NCBI RefSeq assembly: GCF_028737215.1
Contig: NZ_JAQZAM010000006.1
Span: 124,001-188,000 of the forward strand
DNA: 64,000 nt
Direction: 5' to 3'
Source: Actinomycetospora chibensis
GTDB lineage: Bacteria; Actinomycetota; Actinomycetes; Mycobacteriales; Pseudonocardiaceae
Below, piece after piece: positions 53,071 through 62,185 of the stretch. Below the pieces are notes generated by a model. That model was given only the letters and a program-made list of their open reading frames with translations, had not been told where the DNA came from and searched no databases. The first letter of the stretch is position 1. Every line of letters begins with the position of its first letter. The position numbers and the translations under genes are program-made.

Positions 53071-53871
53071 TCAGTTCAGGTGCGCGCGCCAGCGGCGGGC
53101 GTGGCGGCGGAGCTCGTCGGCGTCGCGGGGCAGGTGCTCCGCCCAGTGCTCGAGCAGGGCCGCGGCCTCGCCGAACGCCGCGCGGCGGCCGCGGATCTCG
53201 GCCAGCTCGGCGACCTCCACCGCGGAGACCCCGGGCAGGGCGAGACGCATGCGCAGCACCCAGCCGAGCTGGGCGAGGTCGCCGCGCGTCCGGTGGATGC
53301 CCCGCAGGTTGGCGAGCATCCGCACGAGCACGGCCTCGCTGCTGACCGGCGCGAGGAAGGCGTCGTCGAACGCCACCTCGGGACCGAGGCCCGTCGACTC
53401 CCGGAAGCGGCGCTCGCACTGCTCGCGATCGAGCATCTCCCCGGTGAACGGGTCGAGGTGGCGCGCCGAGCCCACGGGGTGCACGAGGAAGTGCCCCGGC
53501 ATCCCGACCGGCTCGAGCGCGACGCCCGCGCGACGCCCGACCTCCACGCACAGCACGGCGAGCGTGATCGGGATGCCCGTGCGGCGGCCGAGCACCTCGA
53601 TCAGCGAGGAGTTCCGGGGGTCGTAGTAGTCCTCGCTGTCGCCGTGGAAGCCCTCCTCGACGAAGAGCCGGTGCACCAGGGCGTCGACGTCGGTGATCCC
53701 CACGGCGAGCCGGTCGATCTCGGCGCGCGCCTGCTCCGCGTCGGCGGACGGGTCGGCGGCGCGGGCGATCTCGAGCGCGCCCTCCAGCAGGTCCGGCTCC
53801 CCCGCCGCGACGAGGGCGAGGAACCGCTCCACGGCCGCCCGGCGCGCCGCGTCGTCGTCCACCCCGCGCAT
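53071..53871 (-). CDS. SirB1/transglutaminase-like protein
   Basis: A 266-residue protein of the SirB1 family. EDYYDPRNSSLIEVLGRRTG and IPITLAVLCVEVGRRAGVAL are the conserved helices, and PVGMPGHFLVHP contains the His of the transglutaminase-like fold. The catalytic cysteine of true transglutaminases corresponds to the Cys in AVLCVEV. The C-terminal third is helical and TPR-like. The role in actinobacteria is unknown. Confidence 0.82.
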   Translation of the reverse strand: MRGVDDDAARRAAVERFLALVAAGEPDLLEGALEIARAADPSADAEQARAEIDRLAVGITDVDALVHRLFVEEGFHGDSEDYYDPRNSSLIEVLGRRTGIPITLAVLCVEVGRRAGVALEPVGMPGHFLVHPVGSARHLDPFTGEMLDREQCERRFRESTGLGPEVAFDDAFLAPVSSEAVLVRMLANLRGIHRTRGDLAQLGWVLRMRLALPGVSAVEVAELAEIRGRRAAFGEAAALLEHWAEHLPRDADELRRHARRWRAHLN

Positions 53872-53903
53872 CCTGCCCCCGCGGGCGCCGCACCGCCGGG
53901 TGG

Positions 53904-55439
53904 TCAGGCGGGCGCGGCGACCGTCCCGCTACCCCGGGTCCAGGTCAGCGCTCCGTGCTCGAAGTTCTGCTGCCGCCCGGTGGGGACGTCGTACTCGGCG
54001 CTGGTCGGATAGCCCAGCCGCGAGCCCTCGGCCCCGGCGCCCCGCCAGTGCTCGGCGATGGCGCCGGTCACCGGCCACGCCCCGGTCCGCGGCGACCAGA
54101 CCACCGTGCCGCGCTCGAAGTCGGTGCGCCGCCCCGTCCCGTCGACGGTCGGCGACTCGACGCGGGTCGGCTCGCCGAGCGCGTCACGGTCGGCCGACCA
54201 GGCCGTCCGGACGTCCGACGCCGCCCCGGCGATGAGCGCCTGGACCTTCGCGCGCAGCGGGGCCATCTGGGTGTACGCGATGTCGCCGGGACAGGAGGTG
54301 TTCCCGACGTCGCGGTGCGCGAACAGCGCGGGCACCGTCGTCGTCTGACCCTTCGGGAACCGCGAGGTGCCTCCGCCGCTGGAGGTGAGCCGCACCTGCT
54401 CGCCGGGGTCGCGGTACAGGCCTCCGAGCTTCCATGCCGCGAGGGCCGCCACGGAGTTCATGGTGGCGGCGTTCGGGGGCAGCGTGGAGTAGTTGCCCAT
54501 CATCGCGATGCCGAAGGTCTCGCGGTTGAACCCGCCCGCGTGGGCGGCGGTGACGTTGCGGTCGAGCCCGCCCGCGCGTCCCTCGAAGATCGTCCCGTAC
54601 TTGTCGACCAGGGCGTTGTAGCCGATGTCGCCCCAGCCCTGGCTCTCCGCGTGGTACGCGAAGATCGCGCGGACGATGCCCGGGGAGTCGGCGGGCGAGT
54701 AGTCGTTGGACTCGCTGGTGTGGTGGATGGTCACCGCGCGCAGCGCCGGGGTCGTCTGGGGCGGCCAGGTCATCTTCGACTCGTCGGCGCCCCACTGGGC
54801 CCGCGTCACGTACTTCGGTGCGGCCGGCCCGCGCGCCGAGCCCATCGACCCGATCGCCTGGTCGTTGCTGCCGACGCCCGGGTCGATCCGCACGACCTGC
54901 ACCTGGTCGGTCACCGGCTGCCCGGCGCGCATCGCGCGGACCTCCACCCCGGTGCGGTCGCCCACCCAGATCGGGTCGGTCCCACCGCGCCCGGGCGCGC
55001 CGGCGTCCTCGCGCTCGCTGCCCGCAGGGTCGAGGTTCGTCCAGGTGCCCCACCGCCCGGCGGCGTCGGTCGAGCGCAGGGACACCGAGTCCGGTGCCGG
55101 TCCCGCCCAGGTCACGGCGACGAGACGCAGCGGGCTCTCGCTGCGCACCTGTCGCGCGCCGAGCGCGTCACGGGCACCCGGCGCGTACGTGACGGGCGCG
55201 ACGCCGGCGGCCACCGGGGCCGCGGGCGGCAGACCGGCGGGCGGCATCACCGCGTGCGACGGGTCGAGCTGCGAGACACCGGTGGGCGCCGGCGGGTCGG
55301 GGGGCACCTCCGGACCGGCCGGCTGCGCCAGCGCCGGGCTCGGGAGCAGCAGGGCCCCCGTCGTCAGCAGCACGACGGCCCCTGTCCGCGTCCGCGCCAC
55401 CCTGCGGGCACGCCCCCTCGGAGCACCGGACCCGACCAT
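53904..55439 (-). CDS. Secreted N-acetylmuramoyl-L-alanine amidase (PGRP) with LGFP repeats
   Basis: 511 residues. The signal peptide at about 1-40 (RTGAVVLLTTGALLLPSPALA) and a Pro-rich linker lead into a beta domain. The PGRP/amidase_2 catalytic domain has VTIHHTSESNDYS, YNALVDKYGTIFEGR, and HRDVGNTSCPGD with the zinc histidines and cysteine. Two LGFP-type repeats at the C-terminus (about 425-505) bind the wall. It should cleave the lactyl-peptide bond of peptidoglycan outside the cell. ATG 55439 is preceded by GGAGG and a basic start; the open frame upstream lacks a signal peptide. Confidence 0.9.
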   Translation of the reverse strand: MVGSGAPRGRARRVARTRTGAVVLLTTGALLLPSPALAQPAGPEVPPDPPAPTGVSQLDPSHAVMPPAGLPPAAPVAAGVAPVTYAPGARDALGARQVRSESPLRLVAVTWAGPAPDSVSLRSTDAAGRWGTWTNLDPAGSEREDAGAPGRGGTDPIWVGDRTGVEVRAMRAGQPVTDQVQVVRIDPGVGSNDQAIGSMGSARGPAAPKYVTRAQWGADESKMTWPPQTTPALRAVTIHHTSESNDYSPADSPGIVRAIFAYHAESQGWGDIGYNALVDKYGTIFEGRAGGLDRNVTAAHAGGFNRETFGIAMMGNYSTLPPNAATMNSVAALAAWKLGGLYRDPGEQVRLTSSGGGTSRFPKGQTTTVPALFAHRDVGNTSCPGDIAYTQMAPLRAKVQALIAGAASDVRTAWSADRDALGEPTRVESPTVDGTGRRTDFERGTVVWSPRTGAWPVTGAIAEHWRGAGAEGSRLGYPTSAEYDVPTGRQQNFEHGALTWTRGSGTVAAPA

Positions 55440-55575
55440 CGCGCACACACCTCCGCTCGCGTCGGCGGCATCGTCATGATCCGCCGACGCCCACGATGAC
55501 CCCCACATGCGCACCACTCGCCACACCACGCGCAGAAGGCGCCCGGTCGGGTGACTTCGCGTCAGCGCATCCCGC

Positions 55576-56190
55576 TCACAGGTGAGCCTGCGCGAACGTC
55601 GCCACCGTCCTCATCGCCATGGCGTCCGACCCCGCGCCGATGGGGCCCGCGACGACGGGGATGAGCTTGGTGACGTTGAGGGCGCCCCGTCGGGTGAAGC
55701 GCGAGGTCAGGCGGTAGCCGATGCGGGTGTCCAGCTGCCCGCGCACCTCGGGCGGCAGCCGGCGCAGGCCGTACAGGAGGGAGGCGTTGACGAGGTCGAG
55801 TCCCGTGCGCTCGGCGAGCTCGGTGCCGTCGCCACCCAGGACGCAGACGAGCGCCGCCGTCCGGATGACCGGGTCCTCGAGGTCCCGGCCGCGCAGGTGG
55901 GCGACCGCCGCGGCGAGGCGCGTGCCGAGCAGGTAGAGCCCGGTCATCCCCGCCGGCGCGGTGACGACGAGCGTCGCGGCGCCCCCGAGGCTGGTCAGCA
56001 GGCCCGAGCTGGCCGCGAGCCTGACGTGGCTGCCGACGACCCGGCGCACGGCGGCCTCGACGTCGTCCTCCGTCGCGCGCAACGCGTCCTCGGCCACCGA
56101 CGCCGCACCCGCGAACGGGCCGATCCCGCCGACCGCGCGCCGCCACAACTCGTCGATCAGGGTGTCGGGCAGACCCCGCGAGCTCGCCAC
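55576..56190 (-). CDS. EcsC family protein
   Basis: A 204-residue protein. VAEDALRATEDDVEAAVRRV and SLGGAATLVVTAPAGMTGLY are typical of EcsC, and the C-terminus has LNVTKLIPVVAGPIGAGSDA with two amphipathic or membrane-dipping helices. The function of the family is unclear, possibly linked to ABC export or membrane protein handling. It lies 39 nt downstream of the next gene on the same strand. Confidence 0.8.
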   Translation of the reverse strand: MASSRGLPDTLIDELWRRAVGGIGPFAGAASVAEDALRATEDDVEAAVRRVVGSHVRLAASSGLLTSLGGAATLVVTAPAGMTGLYLLGTRLAAAVAHLRGRDLEDPVIRTAALVCVLGGDGTELAERTGLDLVNASLLYGLRRLPPEVRGQLDTRIGYRLTSRFTRRGALNVTKLIPVVAGPIGAGSDAMAMRTVATFAQAHL

Positions 56191-56229
56191 ACCGACCAGT
56201 GTGTCGGAGGGCCCGCGGCGCGGGCGTCC

Positions 56230-56880
56230 TCAGGCGAGGAGGTCGCAGGCGGCGGTGAGCGTGCCGGCCCAGCGCTCGCGCGCGTCGCGGTCCCGGGCGC
56301 GCTCGAGGCGCACGCGCTGGGTGTCGGCGTGCGCCCAGGCCAGGATCCTCGGGTCGACGCGCGCGCCGTAGAAGGCGTCGACGACGAGCTCGGCGAGGTG
56401 GTGGTCCGCGCTCGCGATCTCCTTGTACTCCCAGATCGCGATCAGCCGCGCGGGCGGCTCACCGAGCGCGCCGACGCTGTCGAGCATCCCCACGGCCGTC
56501 GCGCCCCCGGGGGCGTCCGGGTGCATGTCCAGCAGCGCCGACCACACCGCGTCGGCGAGGTCGCGCACCGCGTCGCGCTCGAGGTCGCCCCAGGTCGCCC
56601 AGTTCTCGGCGATCCGGCCCAGCACGGTGCGCAGGTCCACCCGCTCGTCGGTCAGCGCCGTACGCAGCAACCACGGAGTGAGCGCGCGCAGGTCGTCCGG
56701 CGTGCCCAGCGTGTTGCCCAGGGTGAGCGCCAGCGTGAGCGGGTCGGCGTCGGCGACCGACACCTCGCCGCCGTGGCACTGCGGGCAGCCCGCCAGCGAC
56801 CGGGGGGCCGGGTGCGCCACGAAGGCGGCCTCGAGTCCCCACAGCGCCGCGTCGACACCCGCGTCCGTCTGCACGTCCAT
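56230..56880 (-). CDS. Hypothetical helical protein with CxxC
   Basis: 216 residues from ATG 56880. A short CPQC motif at about 34-37 could hold a metal with nearby His/Cys. The rest is helical, with Leu-rich segments such as LTLALTLGNTLGTPDDLRAL and LLRTALTDERVDLRTVL. No signal peptide or membrane helix. I do not recognise the family. Probably co-transcribed with the EcsC gene. Confidence 0.6.
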   Translation of the reverse strand: MDVQTDAGVDAALWGLEAAFVAHPAPRSLAGCPQCHGGEVSVADADPLTLALTLGNTLGTPDDLRALTPWLLRTALTDERVDLRTVLGRIAENWATWGDLERDAVRDLADAVWSALLDMHPDAPGGATAVGMLDSVGALGEPPARLIAIWEYKEIASADHHLAELVVDAFYGARVDPRILAWAHADTQRVRLERARDRDARERWAGTLTAACDLLA

Positions 56881-57079
56881 CGAGAGAAATCTTCGTCCTC
56901 GCAACGCGACACGCTGAGCCGATAGGGCGAATATCCATCAGTGGTGTGACCGAGTGTCGCTCCGCGTACCGCCGAGCGTGTCATGGCGTCCACTCGTCTT
57001 GTCGTCGAGGCGCCGGATCTCCACCGCGACACGCCCGGGACGGCCACACAGATCACATCGGCGGGCGTGCGAGGGCGCC

Positions 57080-58609
57080 GTGGACGAGAGTCGGGACATG
57101 CGCTCGCGGCCCCAGGCACTCACTCCCGGTCCCGAGATCAAGACCACCGGCGGCGTCGTCCGGGGCATCACCACGCACGACGTGCACACCTGGCGGGGTG
57201 TCCCCTACGCGGCGCCGCCCGTCGACGATCTCCGCCTGCGCGCCCCGCAGCCCGTGGTGCCCTGGGAGGGGGCGCGCGACGGCTCGCGGTACGGGCCGGT
57301 GCCGATCCAGGAGCGCATCGGCGAGTTCATCGGTGCCGGCAGACACACGCCGATGGGCGAGGACTGCCTGACGCTCAACGTCAGCGCCCCGTCCACCCCG
57401 TCCGACGAACCGCGCCCCGTGATGGTCTGGTTCTACGGCGGCGCGTTCGTCGTCGGGGCGTCGTCGGCGCCCACCTACCGCGGCTACGACGTCGTGCGTC
57501 GCGGCGAGTGCCTCCTCGTGACCGTGAACTACCGCCTGGGCGCGCTCGGCTACCTCGACTTCTCCGGCTACGGGACGCCCGAGCGGCCCATCGAGTCGAA
57601 CCTCGGCCTGCGCGACCAGATCGCCGCCCTGGAGTGGGTGCGCGACAACATCGCGGCCTTCGGCGGAGACCCCGGGCAGGTCACGGTCTTCGGCGAGTCG
57701 GCGGGCGCGATCTCGGTGACGACGCTGATGGCCACACCCGCCGCCCACGGCCTGTTCCACCGGGCGATCGCCGAGAGCTCCGCGCCGGGGATGGTGTTCG
57801 GCCAGGAGCGCGCGCGGGGCTGGGCCGCGGGGTTCGTCTCCGCCCTGGGCGCCGACGACGACCCGCTCCGTGGCCTCACGACCGCCACCCCGGACGAGCT
57901 GCTCGCCGCCGCCCGCATCCTGCGCGAGACCATCGGCGACCAGCCGGGCACGATCCCCACCGCGCCCGTCGTCGACGGTGACCTCCTGCCCGAGTCACCG
58001 CTCGACGCGTTCGAGGGCGGCCGGGCGGTGGACGTCCCGCTGATCATCGGCACGAACGACACCGAGGGGCGCCTCTTCGAGCTCCCCCGCATGCGGATGG
58101 ACGTCCTCGTCAGCGAGGAGCGGGCGTCACAGATGTTCGCGCTCACCCAGCCCGAGCTGCGTGACCAGGTGCTCGCCGCCTACGAGGGCACGGCGCACCG
58201 CAAGGACCTCGGCGGGGACTACATGTTCTGGTACCCGTCGGTGCGCGTCATGCAGGCCCACCGCGGGCCGGTGTGGGCGTACCGCTACGACCTCACGACC
58301 CCGGTGCTGAACCTGATGGGCGTGCGGGCCACGCACGGCATGGAGCTCTACGCGGTCTTCGGTCTCGTCGACTCGGGCGCGGCCCGCGTCCTGACCGCGC
58401 TCGGCGGGCGTCGCCACCTGCGGGCCCTGTCCGAGCGCATCCAGGCCGACTGGGTGCACTTCGCCCGGCACGGCACGCCGGCGGGCCACTGGCCGACCTA
58501 CGACACCGACACCCGCCTGACGAAGATCTTCGATCGCACCGACCGCGTCGAGTCCGACCCGCGCCGTGAGCGCCGGCTCGCCTGGCAGGGGTTCCGGGGT
58601 TACGACTAG
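57080..58609 (+). CDS. Carboxylesterase family (type B) hydrolase
   Basis: A 509-residue esterase. VHTWRGVPYAAPPVDDLRLR and EDCLTLNVSAP are family signatures, the oxyanion region is VWFYGGAFVVGA, the nucleophile elbow is FGESAGAIS (Ser207), the acid is in GTNDTEGRLF and the histidine in ATHGMELYAVFG. It should hydrolyse esters of medium size. GTG 57080 (with GAGGG upstream) or ATG 57098 starts it. No signal peptide. The TAG stop overlaps the convergent gene's stop. Confidence 0.9.
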   Translation: MDESRDMRSRPQALTPGPEIKTTGGVVRGITTHDVHTWRGVPYAAPPVDDLRLRAPQPVVPWEGARDGSRYGPVPIQERIGEFIGAGRHTPMGEDCLTLNVSAPSTPSDEPRPVMVWFYGGAFVVGASSAPTYRGYDVVRRGECLLVTVNYRLGALGYLDFSGYGTPERPIESNLGLRDQIAALEWVRDNIAAFGGDPGQVTVFGESAGAISVTTLMATPAAHGLFHRAIAESSAPGMVFGQERARGWAAGFVSALGADDDPLRGLTTATPDELLAAARILRETIGDQPGTIPTAPVVDGDLLPESPLDAFEGGRAVDVPLIIGTNDTEGRLFELPRMRMDVLVSEERASQMFALTQPELRDQVLAAYEGTAHRKDLGGDYMFWYPSVRVMQAHRGPVWAYRYDLTTPVLNLMGVRATHGMELYAVFGLVDSGAARVLTALGGRRHLRALSERIQADWVHFARHGTPAGHWPTYDTDTRLTKIFDRTDRVESDPRRERRLAWQGFRGYD

Positions 58610-58875
58610 GACTTCTGCTGCGGCTTGGCGTTCCGCTTCCGGGACGCCACGCGCAGGGTGATCGCGAGGGCCACGAGCGCCACGACGGCGAAGACGATGC
58701 CGAGCACGATGTCCTCGAGCACGAAGAAGAAGATCAGCGCGACGCCCACCGACAGGGCCGTGCCGAGGACCCCGATCCCGACGTTGAGCTTGAGCTCGCT
58801 CTGCTTCTCGGGCGCGTGGTCCGGGTCCGCGGCGGGGTTGCGGGCCTTCGGGGTCTTGCCCTGCTCCTCGGTCAT
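58606..58875 (-). CDS. Small two-helix membrane protein
   Basis: 89 residues with a charged N-terminus (TEEQGKTPKARNPAADPDHA), two membrane helices at about 30-52 and 56-74, and a basic Lys/Arg-rich tail. A conserved style of actinobacterial small membrane protein; function unknown. It lies 28 nt downstream of the permease gene on the same strand. Confidence 0.7.
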   Translation of the reverse strand: MTEEQGKTPKARNPAADPDHAPEKQSELKLNVGIGVLGTALSVGVALIFFFVLEDIVLGIVFAVVALVALAITLRVASRKRNAKPQQKS

Positions 58876-58903
58876 GGGGTCCCGGGTACCCGGTCGGGGG
58901 CTC

Positions 58904-60214
58904 CTACAGCCATCCGGGCAGGACGAGCAGGGCCCACGCCAGCAGGGGGCCCGTCACCACGACGATCCCGCTGTAGACGAGCATGCGCCGGTAGAACGCC
59001 TCCCGGTCGACGTCGGCCGGTGTGGACGCGAGCACCAGCGCGCCGTTGGTCGAGAACGGGCTGACGTCGACGACCGTGGACGCGACCGCGAGCGCCGCGA
59101 CCAGCCCGATCGCGCTCACCGCCCCCTGCTGGAGGAACGGCAGCGCCAGCGGGATCGCGACGCCGAGGATGCCCGCCGACGACGCGAACGCCGAGAGCAC
59201 GCCGCCGAGGTAGCAGAGCAGCAGCGCCGCGATCAGCGGGACGCCGAGCGCGACGATGGCCTGCCCGACGTAGTCCACGGTGCCCGCCTCCTGGAGCACC
59301 GCGACGTAGGTGAGCACGCCGCAGACCAGCAGGATCGTGGACCAGGCGATGCCGCCCGCGGCCTCGCGGTGCCCGGCCGGGCAGAGGATCCCGAGCACCA
59401 CCGCGATCGTCAGCGACAGCACGCCGACGTCGAGGCCGAACGCCACCGTGCCCACCGCGAGCGCCAGGATGCCGATCAGCGTGAGCACCTGGGCGCGGTC
59501 GACGGGCGGGGCCTCCTGCTGCTCCCCGGCGTCATCCCCGCCGTCCTCCCCGGCGTCCTCCCCGGTGTCCTGGCCCTCCGGACCCCCCACCGGGACGTGG
59601 TGCACCACCCGCACCCCGGCCAGGGACCGGCCGCCGAGGACGACGAAGAGCACCGCGGCGATCACCAGGTTGATCACGAGCGGGGCGAGGAAGAGCACCG
59701 TGGGGCTGAACGGGATCCCCGTCGGGCCCACGACGCCGGCCACGAAGGTGCCGTAGACGCTGATCGGGGAGAAGGCGCCCGCCAGCGAGCCGTGGACGAC
59801 CATCATGCCCATGAGCAGCAGGTCCACCCCGTAGCGGCGGGCGAACGGCATCGCCAGCGGCGCCACGATCGCGACCGCGAACAGCGCGCCGATCGCCGAG
59901 AACACCGCGGACAGGGTGAAGAAGATCCACGGTGCGGCGACGAGATGGCCCCGCACGAGGCGCATGGACCAGCGCACCAGCAGGTCGACGGTGCCGTTCT
60001 GGTGGGCGACCGCGAAGAGGTAGGTCAGCCCGAGCAGGATGAGGAACAGATCGCCGGGGAACCCGGCGAGCACGTCGTCGAGGCTCATGCCGACGACGAG
60101 CACGCCGACGCCCGCCGCCGCCACGAACCCGAGTGCGCCGAGATTGATCGGCAGCACGGTCGCGATCACGAACATCGCGACCAGCACCACGATGGAGACG
60201 ACCACCGGCGTCAC
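58904..60214 (-). CDS. SLC13/MatC-type dicarboxylate or anion permease
   Basis: A 436-residue transporter with about 11 membrane helices, in two halves separated by an acidic cytosolic loop at about 212-240 (EDAGEDGGDDAGEQ). VLPINLGALGFVAAAGVGVL opens it and VVDVSPFSTNGALVLASTP is the second conserved loop, resembling MatC/dicarboxylate carriers. It probably imports a di- or monocarboxylate. GTG 60214 is chosen for the upstream GGGAGGAG; the open frame before it is not needed. Confidence 0.85.
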   Translation of the reverse strand: MTPVVVSIVVLVAMFVIATVLPINLGALGFVAAAGVGVLVVGMSLDDVLAGFPGDLFLILLGLTYLFAVAHQNGTVDLLVRWSMRLVRGHLVAAPWIFFTLSAVFSAIGALFAVAIVAPLAMPFARRYGVDLLLMGMMVVHGSLAGAFSPISVYGTFVAGVVGPTGIPFSPTVLFLAPLVINLVIAAVLFVVLGGRSLAGVRVVHHVPVGGPEGQDTGEDAGEDGGDDAGEQQEAPPVDRAQVLTLIGILALAVGTVAFGLDVGVLSLTIAVVLGILCPAGHREAAGGIAWSTILLVCGVLTYVAVLQEAGTVDYVGQAIVALGVPLIAALLLCYLGGVLSAFASSAGILGVAIPLALPFLQQGAVSAIGLVAALAVASTVVDVSPFSTNGALVLASTPADVDREAFYRRMLVYSGIVVVTGPLLAWALLVLPGWL

Positions 60215-60313
60215 GCGCTCTCCTCCCGCCGGGCAGGCCACCCCGCCCGCCGAGGGGAGGATTCGCCCATACGGGTGGTCGCGGCGTCAATCCCGACGCG
60301 CGGGTACGCCCGA

Positions 60314-62185
60314 TCAGCGGCGTCGCCGCAGCCCCGAGGCCCGTCCGATGGGTCGGGCGATCGCGGCCCGGACGGCGTCCTCGCTGCCGACGAGCCGCAC
60401 CATCGTGCGGGCACGGGTGACCGCCGTGTAGAGCAGCTCGCGGGTCAGCAGCGGCGACTCGGCGGGCGGCAGGATCACCGAGACGCGGGCGAACTGGCTG
60501 CCCTGGGCGCGGTGCACCGTCATCGCGTGGACGGTCGCGATGCCGTCGAGCAGGGCCGGCGCGATCTCCACCGGCGCCCCGCCCCGGGCGAACACCGCCC
60601 GGGCCCCCCGAGGCGTGGAGATCACCACCCCGGTGTCGCCGTTGTAGATGCCGCGGTCGTGGTCGTTGGCCGTCACCAGCAGCGGGCGTCCGGGGTACCA
60701 CTCCTCGTCGCGGTCGGCGACGGGCCCGGCCTCGAGCATCCAACGCTCGACGTCGGCGGCCCACCGGGTCACGCCCCACGGGCCGCGGCGGTGCGCGCAC
60801 AGCAGGCGGTGCTCGTCGAGGCGCGTCAGGGCGAGCGACGCGTCACCGTCGAGCGCGGCGAGTTCGGTCTCGGCGGCGCCGCCGACGACCTCCTCGCGCA
60901 GCTCCCGCAGGCCGCCCGGGTCGCGGGTGGTGAGGTCGGCGTCCTCGACGAAAACCACGTCGTGGTGCCCGGCGCGCAGGGCGGCGACCGCGGCGTCGGC
61001 GTCGCCCTCGCGGATCGCGGCGGCGAGCGTGGCGATGGTGCCGTGGAACCGCCAGGTGCGGTCCAGCACCGTCACCCCGCCGCGCACCGGCGGGCCCGGC
61101 GCGCCGACGCGCTCCAGGGCCCGGTCGAACACCGGCTCCGGGTCGGCGGGCGCGGCGACGAGGTCGCCGAGCACCGCGCCCGCCTCGACCGAGGCGAGCT
61201 GGTCGGGGTCGCCGACGAGCACGAGACGTGCGTCGGGGCGCACGGCCTCGAGCAGCCGGGCCATGAGCGTCAGCGACACCATCGACGTCTCGTCGACCAC
61301 CACCACGTCGAAGGGCAGGTGCCGGTGGCGGTCGTGACGGAACCGCGACGACCCGCGGATCGGCCCGAGCAGGCGGTGGATCGTCGAGGCGGACAGCCCC
61401 GTGATGCGGGCGCGGTCGGCGGCCGGGAGGTCGACCTCGGCGAGCGCCTCCGACAGCCGCGCGGCCGCCTTGCCCGTGGGGGCGGCCAGCGCGATGCGCA
61501 ACGACGGGTCCTGGTCGCGCAGCACCGCCAGGAGCGTCGCGACCGTGGTGGTCTTGCCGGTGCCGGGGCCGCCGGCGAGCACGCTGGTCCAGCGCAGGGT
61601 GCACACGGCGACGGCGCGGCGCTGGGCATCGTCCGGGGCGCCCTCGCCTCCTTCGCGGGCGCGGAAGAGGCGGTCGAGCGCGACGTGGAGCCGGTCCTCG
61701 TCGACGTCCGGGGGCGGGGCGGCCGCGCGCTGCCCGAGTGTGGCGCGGACCTGCTCCTCCTGGCGCCAGTACCGGTCGAGGTAGAGCAGGCCGTCGACCA
61801 GCCGCAACGGGCGCCCGGCCGCGGTGGCGGCGTCGTCGGCGACCAGGGGAGACGCGGCGACAGCCGCCGTCCACGGGACGGGGTCGGGCCACGGCAGGTC
61901 CGAGGTGTCGACGACCTCGTCGCCCTCGGCCAGCACCGTACGGTCGACGGCGGCGAGGTCCAGGCAGACCGATCCGGCCCGCAGCGCGCGCACCACCAGG
62001 GCGGCGGCGAGCAGGACCTGCTCGTCGTCCTCGCCGCCGAGGCGCCCGAGGCGGCGCGCGACATGGACGTCGGTGGGCGCGAGGACGCCGCGCGCGTTGA
62101 ACGCGGCGAGCAGGCCCGTGGCCCGCGTCGCGAAACGGATGCCGTCCTCGGCGAGGAGGTCGCCGGCGACTGTCGGCGCGCTCAC
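60314..62185 (-). CDS. recD: Exodeoxyribonuclease V alpha subunit
   Basis: A 623-residue superfamily 1B helicase. The Walker A loop GGPGTGKTT is at about 205-213, Walker B is VVVVDETSMVS, the sensor GDPDQLASVEAG follows, and the C-terminal motifs include TVHRAQGSQF and LLYTAVTRAR. It acts with RecB and RecC in double-strand break processing. GTG 62185 overlaps the recB stop as GTGA. A RecC gene would be expected upstream, beyond the right edge. Confidence 0.93.
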   Translation of the reverse strand: MSAPTVAGDLLAEDGIRFATRATGLLAAFNARGVLAPTDVHVARRLGRLGGEDDEQVLLAAALVVRALRAGSVCLDLAAVDRTVLAEGDEVVDTSDLPWPDPVPWTAAVAASPLVADDAATAAGRPLRLVDGLLYLDRYWRQEEQVRATLGQRAAAPPPDVDEDRLHVALDRLFRAREGGEGAPDDAQRRAVAVCTLRWTSVLAGGPGTGKTTTVATLLAVLRDQDPSLRIALAAPTGKAAARLSEALAEVDLPAADRARITGLSASTIHRLLGPIRGSSRFRHDRHRHLPFDVVVVDETSMVSLTLMARLLEAVRPDARLVLVGDPDQLASVEAGAVLGDLVAAPADPEPVFDRALERVGAPGPPVRGGVTVLDRTWRFHGTIATLAAAIREGDADAAVAALRAGHHDVVFVEDADLTTRDPGGLRELREEVVGGAAETELAALDGDASLALTRLDEHRLLCAHRRGPWGVTRWAADVERWMLEAGPVADRDEEWYPGRPLLVTANDHDRGIYNGDTGVVISTPRGARAVFARGGAPVEIAPALLDGIATVHAMTVHRAQGSQFARVSVILPPAESPLLTRELLYTAVTRARTMVRLVGSEDAVRAAIARPIGRASGLRRRR